From Desulfobacterales bacterium (GTDB taxonomy: Bacteria > Desulfobacterota > Desulfobacteria > Desulfobacterales > DAOWNP01): DNA of 5,820 nt. The notes below the pieces were generated by a model. It was not told where the DNA came from, did no database searches, and was given only the letters and a program-made list of their open reading frames with translations. Shown one piece after another: positions 4,730 through 5,820 of the stretch (the stretch's first letter is position 1; each line of letters begins with the position of its first letter). The DNA lies in the NCBI GenBank assembly GCA_030149595.1, contig JASFBI010000139.1, forward strand, positions 1 through 5,820, given 5' to 3'. The translations under genes and the position numbers were made by a program.

Positions 4730-5791
4730 ATGAAAATACTGATAATCGAACCTTACTATACGGGCTCCCACGCTGCATGGGCAGATGGAATAATAAAAAA
4801 CAGCTCACATGAAATATCTACCCTTACACTGCCCGGCAGATACTGGAAATGGAGAATGCATGGCGCCAGCATAACTCTGGCAAAAAAATATTTAGAGTTA
4901 AAGTCAAAACCAGACTTAATTATTGCCACAGACATGTTAGATCTATCAAGTTTTATGGCATTAACAAGAAAAGAAACTTGCCAAATCCCAATGGCCTTAT
5001 ATTTTCATGAAAATCAATTAAATTATCCATGGTCTCCCTCTGACAGGGATGTTATTAACAAAAGAGACAAACATTATGCATTTATAAATTACATCTCAGC
5101 ACTGTCTGCAGATCATGTCTTTTTTAATTCAAAGTTTCATATGGATAGCTTTATAAATGCACTGCCTAACTTCCTGAAACACTTTCCTGATTATAACGAG
5201 CTCTCTTCAGTAAAAAATATTGAAAATAAAAGCAGGGTTCTACCATTGGGAATTGATTTGAAAAAATTTGACCAGTATATGCCGGATTCAGACTGCAAAC
5301 CAAATCAGATGAGAAAAAATGATACACACCCTCCCCCTTTAATCCTATGGAATCATAGATGGGAATACGATAAAAATCCAACAGATTTTTTTAATGCTTT
5401 ATATAAACTTGATGCAAAAGGTATAGATTTCAGGCTTGCTGTTATTGGGGAAAAATTTGGAAATATCCCTCAAATCTTTGAAGATGCCAAACAAAAATTA
5501 AATTCTAAAATAGTCAAATTCGGATACGCTCAATCATTTAAAGAATATGCCCAGTGGTTATGGAGAGCCGATATACTGCCAGTGACATCAAACCAGGATT
5601 TTTTTGGAATCAGCCTTATGGAGGCCCTATACTGCCAATGCATCCCCTGTCTGCCCAAAAGGCTTACATACACTGAATTAGTACCTTTACATAACTTTAA
5701 TGGGTTTTTTTATGACAACTGCAACCTGGTACCTGTACTGGAAAATATTTTACTTAATTATCAAACCTTTAGTAAAAATATTTTCAAATAA
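4730..5791 (+). CDS. tRNA-queuosine alpha-mannosyltransferase-like glycosyltransferase (DUF3524/GTDC1 family)
   Basis: This 353-residue GT-B fold glycosyltransferase belongs to the family of animal GTDC1 (QTMAN), which transfers mannose from GDP-mannose to queuosine at the wobble position of tRNA-Asp. Motifs in order: EPYYTGSHAAWADG (7-20), LPGRYWKWRMHGA (34-46), YFHENQLNYPW (91-101), FNSKFH (132-137), LPLGIDLKKF (171-180), WNHRWEYDKNP (207-217), then DILPVTSNQDFFGISLMEA (281-299) and YTELVP (314-319). Glu298 and Glu316 lie where donor-binding acidic residues of GT4-like enzymes fall. Length is normal and the C-terminus looks complete. The first residues MKILIIEPYY begin the fold, so the ATG is right, yet no Shine-Dalgarno sequence precedes it (an A-rich stretch instead). 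The tRNA substrate in a bacterium is inferred from the family; no queuosine gene is in view. Confidence 0.85.
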   Translation: MKILIIEPYYTGSHAAWADGIIKNSSHEISTLTLPGRYWKWRMHGASITLAKKYLELKSKPDLIIATDMLDLSSFMALTRKETCQIPMALYFHENQLNYPWSPSDRDVINKRDKHYAFINYISALSADHVFFNSKFHMDSFINALPNFLKHFPDYNELSSVKNIENKSRVLPLGIDLKKFDQYMPDSDCKPNQMRKNDTHPPPLILWNHRWEYDKNPTDFFNALYKLDAKGIDFRLAVIGEKFGNIPQIFEDAKQKLNSKIVKFGYAQSFKEYAQWLWRADILPVTSNQDFFGISLMEALYCQCIPCLPKRLTYTELVPLHNFNGFFYDNCNLVPVLENILLNYQTFSKNIFK

Positions 5792-5820
5792 ACTCCTTGA
5801 AAGGATCTCGCTTTCTTTAT

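Noticed and set aside
5166..5381. Open frame on the minus strand inside the glycosyltransferase gene
   Set aside because: It is an antisense shadow of the glycosyltransferase reading frame.
5794..5805. TCCTT/AAGGA inverted repeat after the last gene as a terminator
   Set aside because: The loop would be only two bases and the following T-rich run is weak; the window ends too soon to judge.

Overview
This is a strongly AT-rich, chromosomal-looking window with unrelated housekeeping genes separated by long non-coding spacers. I lean towards a Desulfobacterota bacterium of the Desulfobacteraceae type. The reasons are the MauE/DoxX-like membrane protein, the FolD sequence style, two small cold-shock genes and extragenic palindromes set right behind stop codons. 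This placement comes from protein style only; no rRNA or marker gene is present.

Layout. (1) 1-407, plus: 3' part of a MauE/DoxX-family redox-associated membrane protein whose start lies before the window. (2) 394-642, minus: a small two-helix membrane protein of unknown function, convergent with and overlapping the first gene by 14 bp. (3) 780-1817, plus: argC, arginine biosynthesis. (4) 1985-2893, plus: folD, one-carbon folate metabolism. (5) 2903-3075: a structured palindromic repeat (copy A) starting 9 nt after the folD stop. (6) 3369-3798: a cold-shock gene with a good promoter, a long leader carrying a three-tier hairpin, and a strong intrinsic terminator. (7) 3814-4176: a second, more divergent cold-shock gene with its own candidate promoter and leader hairpin. 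(8) 4190-4360: a second, diverged copy (B) of the repeat, 13 nt after the second cold-shock stop. (9) 4361-4729: a non-coding leader region rich in small inverted repeats. (10) 4730-5791, plus: a glycosyltransferase of the tRNA-queuosine alpha-mannosyltransferase (DUF3524, GTDC1-like) family.

The genes do not form one pathway or operon; each appears to be its own transcription unit. The most unusual content is non-coding. The two repeats share a core architecture, and their 15-bp inner arms differ at four positions, each compensated on the opposite arm, so base pairing has been preserved while the sequence drifted. Either mobile/REP-like palindromes or a structured RNA family would fit. Both cold-shock leaders (about 124 nt from predicted start sites) carry hairpins, which suggests post-transcriptional control like that known for cspA-type mRNAs.
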